Counted from the stretch's first letter, positions 52,568 through 61,299 are shown. The stretch: DNA of 64,000 nucleotides from Acidobacteriota bacterium (GCA_016185425.1 JACPNQ010000006.1:1-64000), one strand, 5' to 3'. Translations and numbers: made by a program. Notes: generated from the letters alone by a model not told the origin.

Positions 52568-53406
52568 TTCTGACGACTCTGTTCATTTCGTTAACAGCGC
52601 TTGCGGCCCAGCCGCAACGCATCGTCTCGACGGCGCCCAGCTTCACCGAGACACTCTTCGCTGTCGGGGCCGGCGACCGCGTCGTCGCCGTTTCCACTTA
52701 TTGCCACTATCCCGCCGCCGTGGACAGACTTCCCCGCGTCGGTAGTTATTTGCAGCCAAACATCGAAGTCATCGCACGACTCAAGCCCGATCTTGTCCTG
52801 GTCCACGCCGAACAGAAACAAGCGGTAGCCCAGCTCCAGAACCTTGGGATCCGGGTGCTCGCCTTGCGCAACACCAGCCTGGAAGACACATTGCGCTCGA
52901 TGCGCGAAATCGGCGACGCAGTGGGACTTTCCGAACGCGGAACGGCTCTCGAAAAGGGAACGCGCGACAATCTGGCCACTATTTCCAAACGTGCCGAAGG
53001 CCGGCCACCGAAGACGCTGCTTTTCATCGTCGGCCGGACTCCCGGCCGTTTGGACGGGATGATCGCAGTCGGCAAGGGCTCGTTCCTCAATGAGTTGATC
53101 CGTATGGCGGGCGGACAAAACGTCTTATTCGATTCACCGGTCACCTATCCCCGGATCTCACTCGAAGCCGTGTTGCGCCTTGCGCCGGATGTCATTGTGG
53201 ACATGGGCGATATGGCCGTTACGACGGGTGTTACGGAGGACCACAAGCGCTCGGTCGTCAAGCTTTGGGAGACGCAGCGCGGCATCCCCGCCGTTGGTAA
53301 GAGAAAGGTCTTCGCGGTGGCGGCGGACATCTTCGTTGTACCTGGCCCTCGTGTGATTGAGGCCGCCGAAGCGTTCGCAGCCATGATTAACGGGAATGGC
53401 CAATGA
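52558..53406 (+). CDS. btuF: Periplasmic cobalamin-binding protein BtuF
   Basis: The ATG at 52558 has AAGGAG 5 nt upstream (52547-52552), so it is preferred to GTG 52552. The 282-residue protein has a signal peptide (MRLILTTLFISLTALAAQPQ) with no lipobox Cys, so it should be soluble in the periplasm. RIVSTAPSFTETLFAVGAGD, VGSYLQPNIEVIARLKPDLV and QAVAQLQNLGIRVLAL are typical of the BtuF/FhuD fold, followed by a long bridging helix and the C-terminal lobe LRLAPDVIVDMGD. It hands corrinoid to BtuCD. Confidence 0.9.
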   Translation: MRLILTTLFISLTALAAQPQRIVSTAPSFTETLFAVGAGDRVVAVSTYCHYPAAVDRLPRVGSYLQPNIEVIARLKPDLVLVHAEQKQAVAQLQNLGIRVLALRNTSLEDTLRSMREIGDAVGLSERGTALEKGTRDNLATISKRAEGRPPKTLLFIVGRTPGRLDGMIAVGKGSFLNELIRMAGGQNVLFDSPVTYPRISLEAVLRLAPDVIVDMGDMAVTTGVTEDHKRSVVKLWETQRGIPAVGKRKVFAVAADIFVVPGPRVIEAAEAFAAMINGNGQ

Positions 53407-54173
53407 GCCTACTCTCTATTCACGACGTGAGCTACTCCTACCCCGGCCGTCCCGCTGCGTTGACAGGCATGACAGCAACGGTGACGAGACCGGAGGTCAT
53501 TGCGATCGCCGGACCGAACGGCGCCGGTAAGTCGACGCTGCTCGACATCTTGGCCGGGCAAAAGGCGCCGACCTCCGGCTCCTGCCGTATTCAGGGTGAG
53601 GAGATTCAGTCGATGGATCGAAAGGATCTCTGCCGGCGAGTTGCGCACATTCCCCAAACTATCCCGGCCGATGTGCCGTTCACCATGGAGGAAGTGATTC
53701 TCACTGGCCGCATCCCCTACGGACGAGGCCTCTATGAGAACGAGGACGACATGGCCGCGATGGAAGAGGCCATTCGCAGCGCTCGTCTCGATACCTTTCG
53801 CGGGCGACCCTTTTCCGGGCTGAGCGGAGGGGAGAAGCAGCGAGTCCTGGTGGCGGCAGCGCTCTGCCAGCAATCGAAGATTCTCCTGCTTGATGAACCC
53901 GGGGCACACCTCGACCCCGAAAATGAGGCGCAGCTCTGGGAATTGCTCACCGACCTTCGGGACTCGGGCCATTTGGTTCTTGTCGTTACGCACCACCTGG
54001 CGCTTGCGGCGCAAAATGCCAATCGCATCTGGTTGCTTGATGGCGGGCGCCTGGTCGCCGACGCTGGGCCCCTTGAAGCCATGCGCCCGGACGCCCTGGA
54101 ACACGTTTTCCATGTTCCGTTCCATTGGCACCAAAGCGCGGAAGGAAGGGTATTCCTCACGTATGGCCGTTGA
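53403..54173 (+). CDS. btuD: Cobalamin ABC transporter ATPase BtuD
   Basis: This 256-residue ATPase has Walker A GPNGAGKST (residues about 38-46), a Q-loop near HIPQTIPADVPFTMEEVILT, the signature LSGGEKQRVLVAAALCQQ and Walker B with ILLLDEPGAHLD, then the H-loop VVTHHLA. The order and the iron-siderophore/cobalamin type of the Q-loop region fit BtuD/FhuC. It overlaps btuF by 4 nt and btuC by 11 nt, so the importer genes are translated as a unit. Confidence 0.95.
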   Translation: MSLLSIHDVSYSYPGRPAALTGMTATVTRPEVIAIAGPNGAGKSTLLDILAGQKAPTSGSCRIQGEEIQSMDRKDLCRRVAHIPQTIPADVPFTMEEVILTGRIPYGRGLYENEDDMAAMEEAIRSARLDTFRGRPFSGLSGGEKQRVLVAAALCQQSKILLLDEPGAHLDPENEAQLWELLTDLRDSGHLVLVVTHHLALAAQNANRIWLLDGGRLVADAGPLEAMRPDALEHVFHVPFHWHQSAEGRVFLTYGR

Positions 54174-55143
54174 CTTCCGCCGCCGTGTCCTCAGGGTTCT
54201 TATTCTGTCGCTTCTTGCCGCAATCGTGACCGCAACAGTCTGCCCATTTATTGGGGGACCGGGGATGGATTACGAAAAACTGTGGCGGCGCGAAGCTCCC
54301 GACTGGAACATCTTCGTGAACCTACGTATGCCCCGCACGCTTCTCGCCCTTCTGACGGGCGCGGCGCTCTCCGGCGCGGGCGCTATGTTCCAAGCGCTGC
54401 TGCGCGATCCCCTGGCGACGCCTTCTAACCTGGGAGTTTCCGCCGCCGCCTCGCTCGGCGCCGTCGCGGCAATCGCGTTTTCGAAAGGGGACGATACGAT
54501 GTTCCCCATTGTGTGGTTCGCCGCGCTGGTTGGCGCGGCCGCGGTCATTATTCTTGTCGCGGCACTGGGCGCGCTTCGCAAGTTTTCCAGTTTTACGCTC
54601 CTCCTTTCCGGCATTGCCTTCAACGGGATCTGCCTGTCGCTGATTCTGCTTATGCACAGCCTCGCCGGCATCACCAAAAGTTTCCAAATCACCCACTGGC
54701 TGATGGGCGGAATTGACGCAGTGGAATACCCGATTCTTTTGGTTCTTGCCATTTCCATTCTTCCTGTCTGTGTTTGGATGCTACGGCTGTCGCGAACGCT
54801 GAATGTCATCTCGTATGGGGAAACGTGGGCTACGGGGCGCGGCGTGGATTGCCGTAAAGTCACTTGGCAGGGCTTTGCCGCGGGCGCGCTGCTCGTGGGC
54901 GGCACGACGGCTATCACGGGACCGATCGCTTTCGTCGGGCTTATCGTCCCGCATCTCCTTCGCCGTGTCGTCGGGCCGGATTACCGCCTCCTGATGCCGG
55001 CCTCCATCTTCGGCGGCGGCGCGTTTCTCGTCGTTTGCGACACGATTTCCCGGAGTATTCTCTCACCTGTTGAAATTCCCGTCGGCGTTACCACCGCGCT
55101 ATTAGGAGGGCCGTTCTTTGTCTGGCTACTTTGGTCGCGGTAG
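54163..55143 (+). CDS. btuC: Cobalamin ABC transporter permease BtuC
   Basis: The ATG at 54163 lies in the end of btuD. This 326-residue FecCD-type permease has LRMPRTLLALLTGAALSGAG (residues about 48-67), FQALLRDPLATPSNLGVSAA and LLLSGIAFNGICLSLILLMH. ITGPIAFVGLIVPHLLRRVV near residue 260 matches the coupling block. Nine to ten membrane helices are expected. It forms the inner-membrane channel with BtuD and takes substrate from BtuF. Confidence 0.95.
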   Translation: MAVDFRRRVLRVLILSLLAAIVTATVCPFIGGPGMDYEKLWRREAPDWNIFVNLRMPRTLLALLTGAALSGAGAMFQALLRDPLATPSNLGVSAAASLGAVAAIAFSKGDDTMFPIVWFAALVGAAAVIILVAALGALRKFSSFTLLLSGIAFNGICLSLILLMHSLAGITKSFQITHWLMGGIDAVEYPILLVLAISILPVCVWMLRLSRTLNVISYGETWATGRGVDCRKVTWQGFAAGALLVGGTTAITGPIAFVGLIVPHLLRRVVGPDYRLLMPASIFGGGAFLVVCDTISRSILSPVEIPVGVTTALLGGPFFVWLLWSR

Positions 55144-55948
55144 CGCTATCGGGCACGCTGGAGAGCTTCTTCAAGGGGCGGCACGCCTGCGCGGCCGCGT
55201 CGAGCCGTTTCTCGTAACTCTTCCCTATGCCGAATTTCTGAGCAACGCGACGGTGCGCCCGGCCAGCCATTGGTCCGTTGAACCAGGCTGGCGCACCAGC
55301 GCATTGCGGGCGGCGCAACTTGCCTGGAGCCATGATGGCGCGCTCGAAATCGTTATCGAATCGAATATTCCCGTCGGCCGTGGATGCGGTTCGTCCACTG
55401 CCGACTGCGTGGCCGTAATTCGCGCCGCCGCCGAACTTTCCGGTACGCCCACCTCCAGCGAGGCCATCGCTCTTCTCGCTCAGCGCGCGGAACTGGCCAG
55501 TGATTCCACGATGTTCAATGATGAACCGGTCGCCTTTCTGCCGCGGCGGGGCGAGATCCTGCGGCGTTTCGAAGGCGCGTGGCCGGCGATGCATGTCGAA
55601 TGCATTGATCTTGGCGGTCCGCCTGTTCTTACTAAGGACCGTCCCGTCCCTCGTTACGCGCCCGACGAGCTGGATGAATTCGTCCATCTCCTCGACCACC
55701 TCGATCAAGCGTTCCGCGACCACGACTCCGTGGCTGTCGCGAAGGTCGCGACACGCAGCGCCATCATCCATCAGCGCCACCACCCGCATCCGGAATTTAA
55801 TCCCCTACGCGATGCCGCGCTCGACGCGGGCGCATACGGCGTCGCCATCGCGCATAGCGGAACGATTGCTGCAGTGCTCTCGCAATCACCACTAGGCCTG
55901 GAAGGAGGAAGCTTTGTCCATTCTGTTAGTCGGCGGCGGCAGCCGTAG
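55118..55948 (+). CDS. pduX: L-threonine kinase, PduX-like (GHMP kinase)
   Basis: The start is TTG at 55118, within btuC, with AGGAGG at 55104-55109, 8 nt upstream. The 276-residue protein has the family N-terminal GHAGELLQG, the GHMP phosphate loop NIPVGRGCGSSTADCVAVIR (residues about 86-105) and a C-terminal GAYGVAIAHSGTIAAVLSQS. It should phosphorylate L-threonine to L-threonine-phosphate, the substrate of the CobD-type enzyme encoded earlier. Substrate is inferred from family and operon; a homoserine-kinase-like role is less likely here. Confidence 0.85.
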   Translation: MSGYFGRGSAIGHAGELLQGAARLRGRVEPFLVTLPYAEFLSNATVRPASHWSVEPGWRTSALRAAQLAWSHDGALEIVIESNIPVGRGCGSSTADCVAVIRAAAELSGTPTSSEAIALLAQRAELASDSTMFNDEPVAFLPRRGEILRRFEGAWPAMHVECIDLGGPPVLTKDRPVPRYAPDELDEFVHLLDHLDQAFRDHDSVAVAKVATRSAIIHQRHHPHPEFNPLRDAALDAGAYGVAIAHSGTIAAVLSQSPLGLEGGSFVHSVSRRRQP

Positions 55949-56414
55949 CGGTAAGAGCCGTCACGCGCTTCTGCTTGCGCGCCGATTTGGGCCCCGGCGA
56001 GGCTTCCTGGCGACCGCGCAAGCGCTGGACGAAGAGATGCGGGACCGGATTCGAAAGCACCGCGAGGAGCGCGGGGAAGAGTTCCTCACGATTGAGGAGC
56101 CACTCGATTTGGCCGCGGCGGTGGTCCAAGCCGAACCGGCTCTCGACGTGCTGATTATCGACTGTCTCACGCTCTGGCTAAGCAACATCATGCTCGCCGA
56201 AAAGGAGATCGATACCGCCGCGCAACTCGATGCCATTGCCGCTTCGAAACTGCCGTGCATCCTGGTGACGAACGAAGTTGGATGCGGGATAGTGCCGGAC
56301 AATGCGCTTGCCCGTCAATTTCGTGACCGCGCCGGGTTTCTGAATCAACAGGCGATGGAGCGCGCCGAAGAGGCTTACTGGACGATCTTCGGAGCCGCAC
56401 TCAAGCTCAAATAG
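55914..56414 (+). CDS. cobU: Adenosylcobinamide kinase/guanylyltransferase CobU
   Basis: The TTG at 55914 has AAGGAGGA at 55902-55909 and overlaps pduX by 35 nt. The 166-residue protein has the P-loop GGGSRSGKS (residues 7-15), the acceptor-His block DEEMRDRIRKHREERGEEF, IIDCLTLWLSNIM and VTNEVGCGIVPDNALARQFR. CobU phosphorylates adenosylcobinamide and attaches GMP, preparing it for the nucleotide loop. Confidence 0.93.
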   Translation: MSILLVGGGSRSGKSRHALLLARRFGPRRGFLATAQALDEEMRDRIRKHREERGEEFLTIEEPLDLAAAVVQAEPALDVLIIDCLTLWLSNIMLAEKEIDTAAQLDAIAASKLPCILVTNEVGCGIVPDNALARQFRDRAGFLNQQAMERAEEAYWTIFGAALKLK

Positions 56415-56415
56415 C

Positions 56416-57090
56416 ATGCGACAGGCGATTCAATTCCTGACGATCCTACCGGTCAACGCTCCGCCTGGCCAATCGGCCTGGGCCTTTCCTTTAGTGGGCG
56501 TCCTGTTGGGACTCGCCCTAGCATGGTTATGGCCGCTCAAATTCGGTTCACTGCTCATCATCATCCTGCTGGCGGTGCTCACAGGCGGACTGCATGAGGA
56601 TGGCTTGGCCGACGTGTTCGACGCCATTCGCTTCTACCGCACGCGAGAAAAGATGCTCCTCATCATGAAGGACAGCCGTATTGGCGCACACGGCGCTTTG
56701 GCGCTGATGGCTTCCTTTGTCTTCCGCTGGCAGGCCCTCGCCGCGCTGCAGGGCGACTACTGGCTCCGTATTCCCGCCGTGTTCGGGATCTCGCGTGCAG
56801 TAATTGTTTTGCTTGCCGCTACAACGCCGCCGGCCGGGGAAGGTCTCGGACGCGGGTTCATCGAAGGGCTCCCGAGCCGCGCGGGCTCGATCGCCGCCGT
56901 GCAGGCCATTGTTCTGGCCGCCATGGCCGGCTGGCCGGCCGCGGGTGTTCTCCTCTTCGCCAATACCGTCGCCATCCTCCTCATTCGCAGATGGTTCGTG
57001 ACGCGGCTCGGCGGCGTCACCGGTGACTGTTTGGGCGCTGCGTGCCAAGTCTCTGAAGCGGTTTCCCTCGGTGTTCTGGCATGTCTATGA
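56416..57090 (+). CDS. cobS: Cobalamin synthase CobS
   Basis: The ATG at 56416 comes directly after the cobU stop. This 224-residue membrane protein has FLTILPVNAPPG and the family signature GGLHEDGLADVFDAIRFYRT (residues about 57-76), then MKDSRIGAHGALALMASF and the C-terminal GGVTGDCLGAACQVSEAVSL. It joins alpha-ribazole (or its phosphate) to adenosylcobinamide-GDP in the membrane. The third loop residue is A instead of G (DVFDA). Its end overlaps cobC by 10 nt. Confidence 0.93.
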   Translation: MRQAIQFLTILPVNAPPGQSAWAFPLVGVLLGLALAWLWPLKFGSLLIIILLAVLTGGLHEDGLADVFDAIRFYRTREKMLLIMKDSRIGAHGALALMASFVFRWQALAALQGDYWLRIPAVFGISRAVIVLLAATTPPAGEGLGRGFIEGLPSRAGSIAAVQAIVLAAMAGWPAAGVLLFANTVAILLIRRWFVTRLGGVTGDCLGAACQVSEAVSLGVLACL

Positions 57091-57578
57091 TTCACCTCAT
57101 CCGTCACGCCCGTCCGTCGGTCACCGGCGTACTCCTCGGGTGGGCGGATGTCCCTCTTGCTGACGTCGACGTATCGCCCTTCACCATCGACGTGCAATAC
57201 GTAATTACGAGCCCGCTTCTCCGCGCCCGCCGCACTGCCGAATTGATTTTCCCCGGCAGGCAAGTCGATATCGTTCCCGCCCTGATGGAACGCGGTCTCG
57301 GCGATTGGGAGAATCTTCGCTGGTCTGAGGTAGAGGCCAAATGGCCGGACCTGGCTGCCAAGGATTGGTTCTCCGTTACGCCGCCTAACGGCGAGTCTTG
57401 GGGGATTTTCGAAGATCGCGTCCGGACGGCCTGGCTATCCATGCCCAAGTGCGGCAACGTCGCCGTCGTTGCCCATGCCGGAGTCAACGCGCTTCTCCAT
57501 CATTTCATCACGCGCAGTGATGTGGCCACATTCCATCAGGACTATTTGGAGACTATCTCTCTTGCCATTCCCAATTGA
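57081..57578 (+). CDS. cobC: Alpha-ribazole phosphatase (CobC, histidine phosphatase)
   Basis: This 165-residue protein has the catalytic RHAR motif at residues 8-11 (MSMIHLIRHARPSVTG), TSPLLRARRTAELIF, the acid region MERGLGDWENLRWSE and VAVVAHAGVNALLHH with the second catalytic His. It removes the phosphate of alpha-ribazole phosphate (or adenosylcobalamin phosphate). Its start lies in the end of cobS and the cobT start lies in its last codons. Confidence 0.85.
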   Translation: MSMIHLIRHARPSVTGVLLGWADVPLADVDVSPFTIDVQYVITSPLLRARRTAELIFPGRQVDIVPALMERGLGDWENLRWSEVEAKWPDLAAKDWFSVTPPNGESWGIFEDRVRTAWLSMPKCGNVAVVAHAGVNALLHHFITRSDVATFHQDYLETISLAIPN

Positions 57579-58596
57579 AATTCCCGCAGCCGCCAATCCC
57601 CAAATAGCTGCTGAGGTGGCCGCGCGGTGGAATTCGCTCACCAAGCCGCCGGGCAGTCTCGGCCGCCTCGAGTCCCTTGTGGAACAACTGGCCCAAGCAG
57701 CGGGGACGGCTCGCCCAAGCGCCACGCGCAAAGCAATCGCCGTCTTTTGCGGAGATCACGGCATCACCGCGGAAGGTGTAAGCGCCTACCCCAAGGAGGT
57801 CACTCGCCAGATGGTTCTAAACTTCCTGGCTGGCGGCGCCGCGATCACTGTTCTCTGCCGCCGGTTTCAGATCGTCCCGTACATTGTCGATGCCGGTGTC
57901 GACGCTGATCCAACGGAAGGCGCCATCAATCTCCGCATTGCGCGCGGCACTGCCAACTTTGCGCGCGGGCCGGCGATGTCTATCTCGCAAGCCGAACAAG
58001 CGCTGCACAATGGCATCCGTTTTGCCAATACTCTCCGGCCGGTGTGCGACCTCGCCGCAACCGGCGAGATGGGCATCGGTAATACGACCTCCGCTAGCGC
58101 GCTGTTATGCGCCTACAGGCAGATTTCCCCGGAGCAGGCGGCCGGCCCAGGTACAGGTCTCGACGCGCCGGGTGTCCAACACAAAGTCCACGTTCTTCGC
58201 GATGCGCTACGGCTTCACGGCCGGATCGCAGACCCGGTCGAAGTCCTCGCGACGTTCGGCGGCTTTGAGATCGCCACGATGGCTGGCTTTCTTCTCGGTG
58301 CGGCGTCCGCTCGCCTGCCTGTTGTGGTCGACGGCTTTATCTCATCGGTCGCCGCCTTGGCCGCCCATGCTATCAACCCCGCCGTTCTCCCTTTTCTCTT
58401 CTTTTCTCATGTCTCCGCCGAGCCGGCGCACCAGCGTTTGCTTGCCGAACTGCATGCACGCCCCATTTTTGACCTTGATATGCGTCTAGGCGAGGGCTCG
58501 GGCGCCGCATTGGCCATGCCTGTTTTTGACGCCGCCATTGCTCTCTACGACAACATGGCAACGTTCGCGGAGGCGCGGGTCACGAACCGCGAATAA
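57562..58596 (+). CDS. cobT: Nicotinate-nucleotide:dimethylbenzimidazole phosphoribosyltransferase CobT
   Basis: TTG at 57562, within cobC, fits family length (344 residues) and has GGAG at 57548-57551; no ATG gives a sensible N-terminus. Key parts are LTKPPGSLGRLESLVEQL, FCGDHGITAEGVSAYPKEVT, GEMGIGNTTSASALLCAY and DMRLGEGSGAALAMP with the catalytic Glu. It makes alpha-ribazole phosphate from dimethylbenzimidazole and nicotinate mononucleotide. No dimethylbenzimidazole synthesis gene is in the window, so the base must come from elsewhere. Its 3' end overlaps the pseudouridine synthase gene by 17 nt, tail to tail. Confidence 0.93.
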   Translation: MPFPIEIPAAANPQIAAEVAARWNSLTKPPGSLGRLESLVEQLAQAAGTARPSATRKAIAVFCGDHGITAEGVSAYPKEVTRQMVLNFLAGGAAITVLCRRFQIVPYIVDAGVDADPTEGAINLRIARGTANFARGPAMSISQAEQALHNGIRFANTLRPVCDLAATGEMGIGNTTSASALLCAYRQISPEQAAGPGTGLDAPGVQHKVHVLRDALRLHGRIADPVEVLATFGGFEIATMAGFLLGAASARLPVVVDGFISSVAALAAHAINPAVLPFLFFSHVSAEPAHQRLLAELHARPIFDLDMRLGEGSGAALAMPVFDAAIALYDNMATFAEARVTNRE

Positions 58597-59161
58597 TTCT
58601 CCGCAGCGTGCGCAACTCTTCTGGGGTCAGATCCCTCCACTGCCCCGGCGACAAGCCCGCGATCGTCAAGTTTTCCATCGACCATCGCACCAGGCGCAGA
58701 GTCGGATGGCCCACGGCGGCGGTCATTCGCCGGACCTGCCTGTTCCGTCCCTCCGTTAATGTCAGTTCCAACCACGCGGCCGGAATCGCCGCGCGAAAAC
58801 GGATGGGCGGAATCCGTGGAGCCAACGCCGGATCCGGAATCAGCCGCGCCTCCGCTGGACGCGTCTTGCTTCCTTGCACCACAACGCCATCTCGCAATTT
58901 GTCCAATGCCGTCGAATCCGGCACACCTTCCACCTGCACCCAATAGGTTCGCCGGTGTGCAAACGCGGGCTCCAAAAGCCGATGCTTCAATCGCCCATCA
59001 TCGGTCAGCAAGAGCAGCCCCTCGCTATCGGCATCCAGCCGCCCCGCCGCATAGACTCCCTTCACCGTCACGTGATCGGCCAGGGTAGGACGCGGCGGTA
59101 CAGTCCGGTCCGTAAACTGCGTTAGCACGCCAAAGGGTTTATAAAACAAGAGGTATCGCAC
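58580..59161 (-). CDS. Pseudouridine synthase, RluE-like (RsuA family)
   Basis: This 193-residue enzyme has the catalytic motif GRLDADSEGLLLLTDDG (catalytic Asp43), LFYKPFGVLTQFTD at the start and EGRNRQVRRMTAAVGHPTLR near the end. It lacks an N-terminal S4 domain, as RluE does, so it probably modifies one uridine of 23S rRNA. The start is GTG at 59161. No ribosome site is visible, because the T-run of the preceding terminator directly abuts the start codon. Confidence 0.88.
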   Translation of the reverse strand: MRYLLFYKPFGVLTQFTDRTVPPRPTLADHVTVKGVYAAGRLDADSEGLLLLTDDGRLKHRLLEPAFAHRRTYWVQVEGVPDSTALDKLRDGVVVQGSKTRPAEARLIPDPALAPRIPPIRFRAAIPAAWLELTLTEGRNRQVRRMTAAVGHPTLRLVRWSMENLTIAGLSPGQWRDLTPEELRTLRRIIRGS

Positions 59162-59196
59162 AAAAAAGCGGCGGCGCCTATGCCCCGCCGCCTTTT
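59162..59196 (-). terminator. Intrinsic terminator downstream of the LysM/BON gene
   Basis: On the minus strand GGCGGCG and CGCCGCC form a GC-rich hairpin (about 59168-59192), followed by GC and six T (59167-59162). It ends the LysM/BON transcript. On the plus strand the same hairpin is followed by TTTT only. The rluE-like start codon lies at the end of the T-run. Confidence 0.7.
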
Positions 59197-59209
59197 CCAG
59201 ACTATCGAA

Positions 59210-59608
59210 TTATGGAATCACCAGCACATCGCCGGGATGAATCACCGTGTGCTCGTCCTTCAGCTTGCCGGGGTTCGCTTTAATGATTTCCGGATATCGA
59301 GCGCCATTGCCCAAGTGGCTCTGCGCGATCTTCCAAAGTGAATCGCCCGCAACCACCGTATAGTGCTTCACATCCGGGGGCGGCGCCGGCAAACTGAAGT
59401 CGATATTTATGTCAAGCGTCAGGTCCGCGTAGACGGGATCCACTGACTTCGCCTGTGTCCATACAGCATTCTTCACGTCTTCGTTCGGCGCGTCACCTTG
59501 AATCAGAAGCTTGTCGTTCTCGATGTGAACGTGCTTCAGCGAAACATTCTTCGCCTTTGCCAAATCGATAACGCTCTGATATTTCGCTTTTACGGTTTCA
59601 AGATCCAT
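59210..59608 (-). CDS. BON-LysM domain protein (Kbp/YgaU-like)
   Basis: The ATG at 59608 has AGGAAG 9 nt upstream; longer frames have none. The 132-residue protein begins with a BON domain (residues about 3-75: VKAKYQSVIDLAKAKNVSLK, IENDKLLIQGDAPNEDVKNA) and ends with LysM (about 83-130: HYTVVAGDSLWKIAQSHLGN, YPEIIKANPGKL, VIHPGDVLVIP). This is the layout of the potassium-binding protein Kbp (YgaU). No signal peptide, so it acts in the cytoplasm or envelope by an unknown route. Confidence 0.88.
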   Translation of the reverse strand: MDLETVKAKYQSVIDLAKAKNVSLKHVHIENDKLLIQGDAPNEDVKNAVWTQAKSVDPVYADLTLDINIDFSLPAPPPDVKHYTVVAGDSLWKIAQSHLGNGARYPEIIKANPGKLKDEHTVIHPGDVLVIP

Positions 59609-59777
59609 AATTCGTTCTTCCTCACAGTCGTGTGGGCCGTCTGGCCCACGCCTAGGTAGAGTCGCGTAACGCGGGTACCGTTGCAACTAGCCGCGAAAAT
59701 AGTCGCCAGTTCGGAAACAGCTAAATTAGTAGCGGGATCTTCCTAGCACGGAACCAGGAAGATAAGGACATAGGTAT

Positions 59778-60338
59778 ATGAACCTACTCGAAGTGTTGTT
59801 GAACTCCGGCGGAAGTGCGGCGGCCGGCCGGCTCGGCGCGCGCTTTGGCCTTGACGAGCACCAGACTATGGCGGCGCTGCAACAGATCCTCCCCGCCCTC
59901 GGCGGCGGCCTGCAGCGGAACATCTCTCAGGAGGGTGGGATTGAAAGCCTTCTTGGCGCGTTGGCCAATGGCAACCACGGCCAGTACATCGACAATCCCG
60001 ATCTCGTCCACAACGAGGAGACGACGGAAGAGGGCAACGGAATCCTCGGACACCTTCTTGGCAGCAAAGAAGTCAGCCGCGAAGTCGCCGCCCAGGCGAG
60101 CCAGCAAACCGGCATCGGCGCCGACATTGTGAAGCAAATGCTTCCTGTCGTCGCGACTATGGTGATGGGGTCGCTCAGTAAACAGTCCGCCCAGTCGGGC
60201 CTTTTTGACAGCCAGGATGCGCCCGGCCAGCAACAGGGCCTACTCGGTATGTTGACGCCGCTCCTTGACTCCAACCGCGACGGCTCGGTCGCCGACGATG
60301 TCATAGGCCTCATCGGCCGCTTCATGACGAACCGGTAG
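59778..60338 (+). CDS. DUF937 domain protein
   Basis: This 186-residue protein has DUF937 features: NLLEVLLNSGGSAAAGRLGA, FGLDEHQTMAALQQILPALG, then LGSKEVSREVAAQASQQTGI with IVKQMLPVVATMVMGSLSKQ. The C-terminus holds an EF-hand-like loop DSNRDGSVADDV, so calcium binding is possible (inference). No signal peptide. Function of the family is unknown. It is 6 nt before the M48 peptidase gene and cotranscribed with it. Confidence 0.85.
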   Translation: MNLLEVLLNSGGSAAAGRLGARFGLDEHQTMAALQQILPALGGGLQRNISQEGGIESLLGALANGNHGQYIDNPDLVHNEETTEEGNGILGHLLGSKEVSREVAAQASQQTGIGADIVKQMLPVVATMVMGSLSKQSAQSGLFDSQDAPGQQQGLLGMLTPLLDSNRDGSVADDVIGLIGRFMTNR

Positions 60339-60344
60339 GCGCAT

Positions 60345-61169
60345 ATGGGCCCCTTTGGAAATAGCGGCGGCCGAAGTTCAGGCCTCCGTGTCATTCCTCT
60401 CGTGCTATTTGCCCTTTACGGCATCTACTATTACTTATCTAATCGTGAAACGGTGCCGCTTACCGGCCGCCGGCAACTGGTGGAGATCAGCAGGGATCAG
60501 GAGGCCGCGCTCGGCCTCCAATCCTACCGCCAGATCCTGCGTCAGGAGAACGTGGTCACAACCGGCCAGAATGCGGAGAGGGTCAAGGAGATCGGCCGCC
60601 GCATCAGCGCAGTGGCGGAAGACCCCGGCTTCCAGTGGGACTACAACCTTATCGAATCATCGCAGGTCAATGCCTTCTGCCTGCCGGGGGGCAAGGTAGC
60701 GGTGTACACCGGCATTCTTCCGGTTGCGAAAAACGCCGATGGTCTCGCCGTTGTCATGGGTCACGAGATCGCCCACGCCATCGCTCGCCACGGCGCAGAA
60801 CGTATGGCGCATCAAAAGCTCGTCCAAATCGGAACCATGGCGGCGGGAGTCGCAATCAGCGAAATGGACCCTCAGCAACAACGAGCTGTCATGGGCGCGC
60901 TCGGCGTTGGAGCGCAGTTCGGCGTCCTTCTTCCGTTCTCCCGCGAACACGAATCGGAGGCTGATTATATGGGCCTCATTTACGTGGCACGTGCCTGTTT
61001 CGACCCCACAGAGGCCCCGCGGTTGTGGGAGCGCATGGCACAAGCCTCAGGCGGACGAGGCCATGCGCAGTTCATGTCCACCCATCCGAGCAACGAAACG
61101 CGTATCCGTCAATTCCAGCAGTGGATGCCGGAAGCCCTCAAGATAAAGCGGGAGAAATGCGGGGCATAG
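60345..61169 (+). CDS. M48-family membrane-anchored metallopeptidase
   Basis: This 274-residue protein has one N-terminal membrane anchor (residues about 15-31: RVIPLVLFALYGIYYYL) and the zinc motif HEIAH (about residue 140, VVMGHEIAHAIARHGAERMA). The third ligand Glu is in EHESEADYMGLIYVAR, and HPSNETRIRQFQQWMPEAL lies at the end. This is the Loip/YcaL type of M48 peptidases, which degrade misfolded outer-membrane proteins. It follows the DUF937 gene by 6 nt. Confidence 0.9.
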   Translation: MGPFGNSGGRSSGLRVIPLVLFALYGIYYYLSNRETVPLTGRRQLVEISRDQEAALGLQSYRQILRQENVVTTGQNAERVKEIGRRISAVAEDPGFQWDYNLIESSQVNAFCLPGGKVAVYTGILPVAKNADGLAVVMGHEIAHAIARHGAERMAHQKLVQIGTMAAGVAISEMDPQQQRAVMGALGVGAQFGVLLPFSREHESEADYMGLIYVARACFDPTEAPRLWERMAQASGGRGHAQFMSTHPSNETRIRQFQQWMPEALKIKREKCGA

Positions 61170-61299
61170 TGACTCGGCGCTAGACCGGTCAATAAATTGC
61201 TGGACAAGAAGGACATGGGCACCACAGAGTTTCCAGCCATTGAAACAACTTCATTGACGGCCACATCAGATTCCGGCAACATGGTGGCGGACACACACC

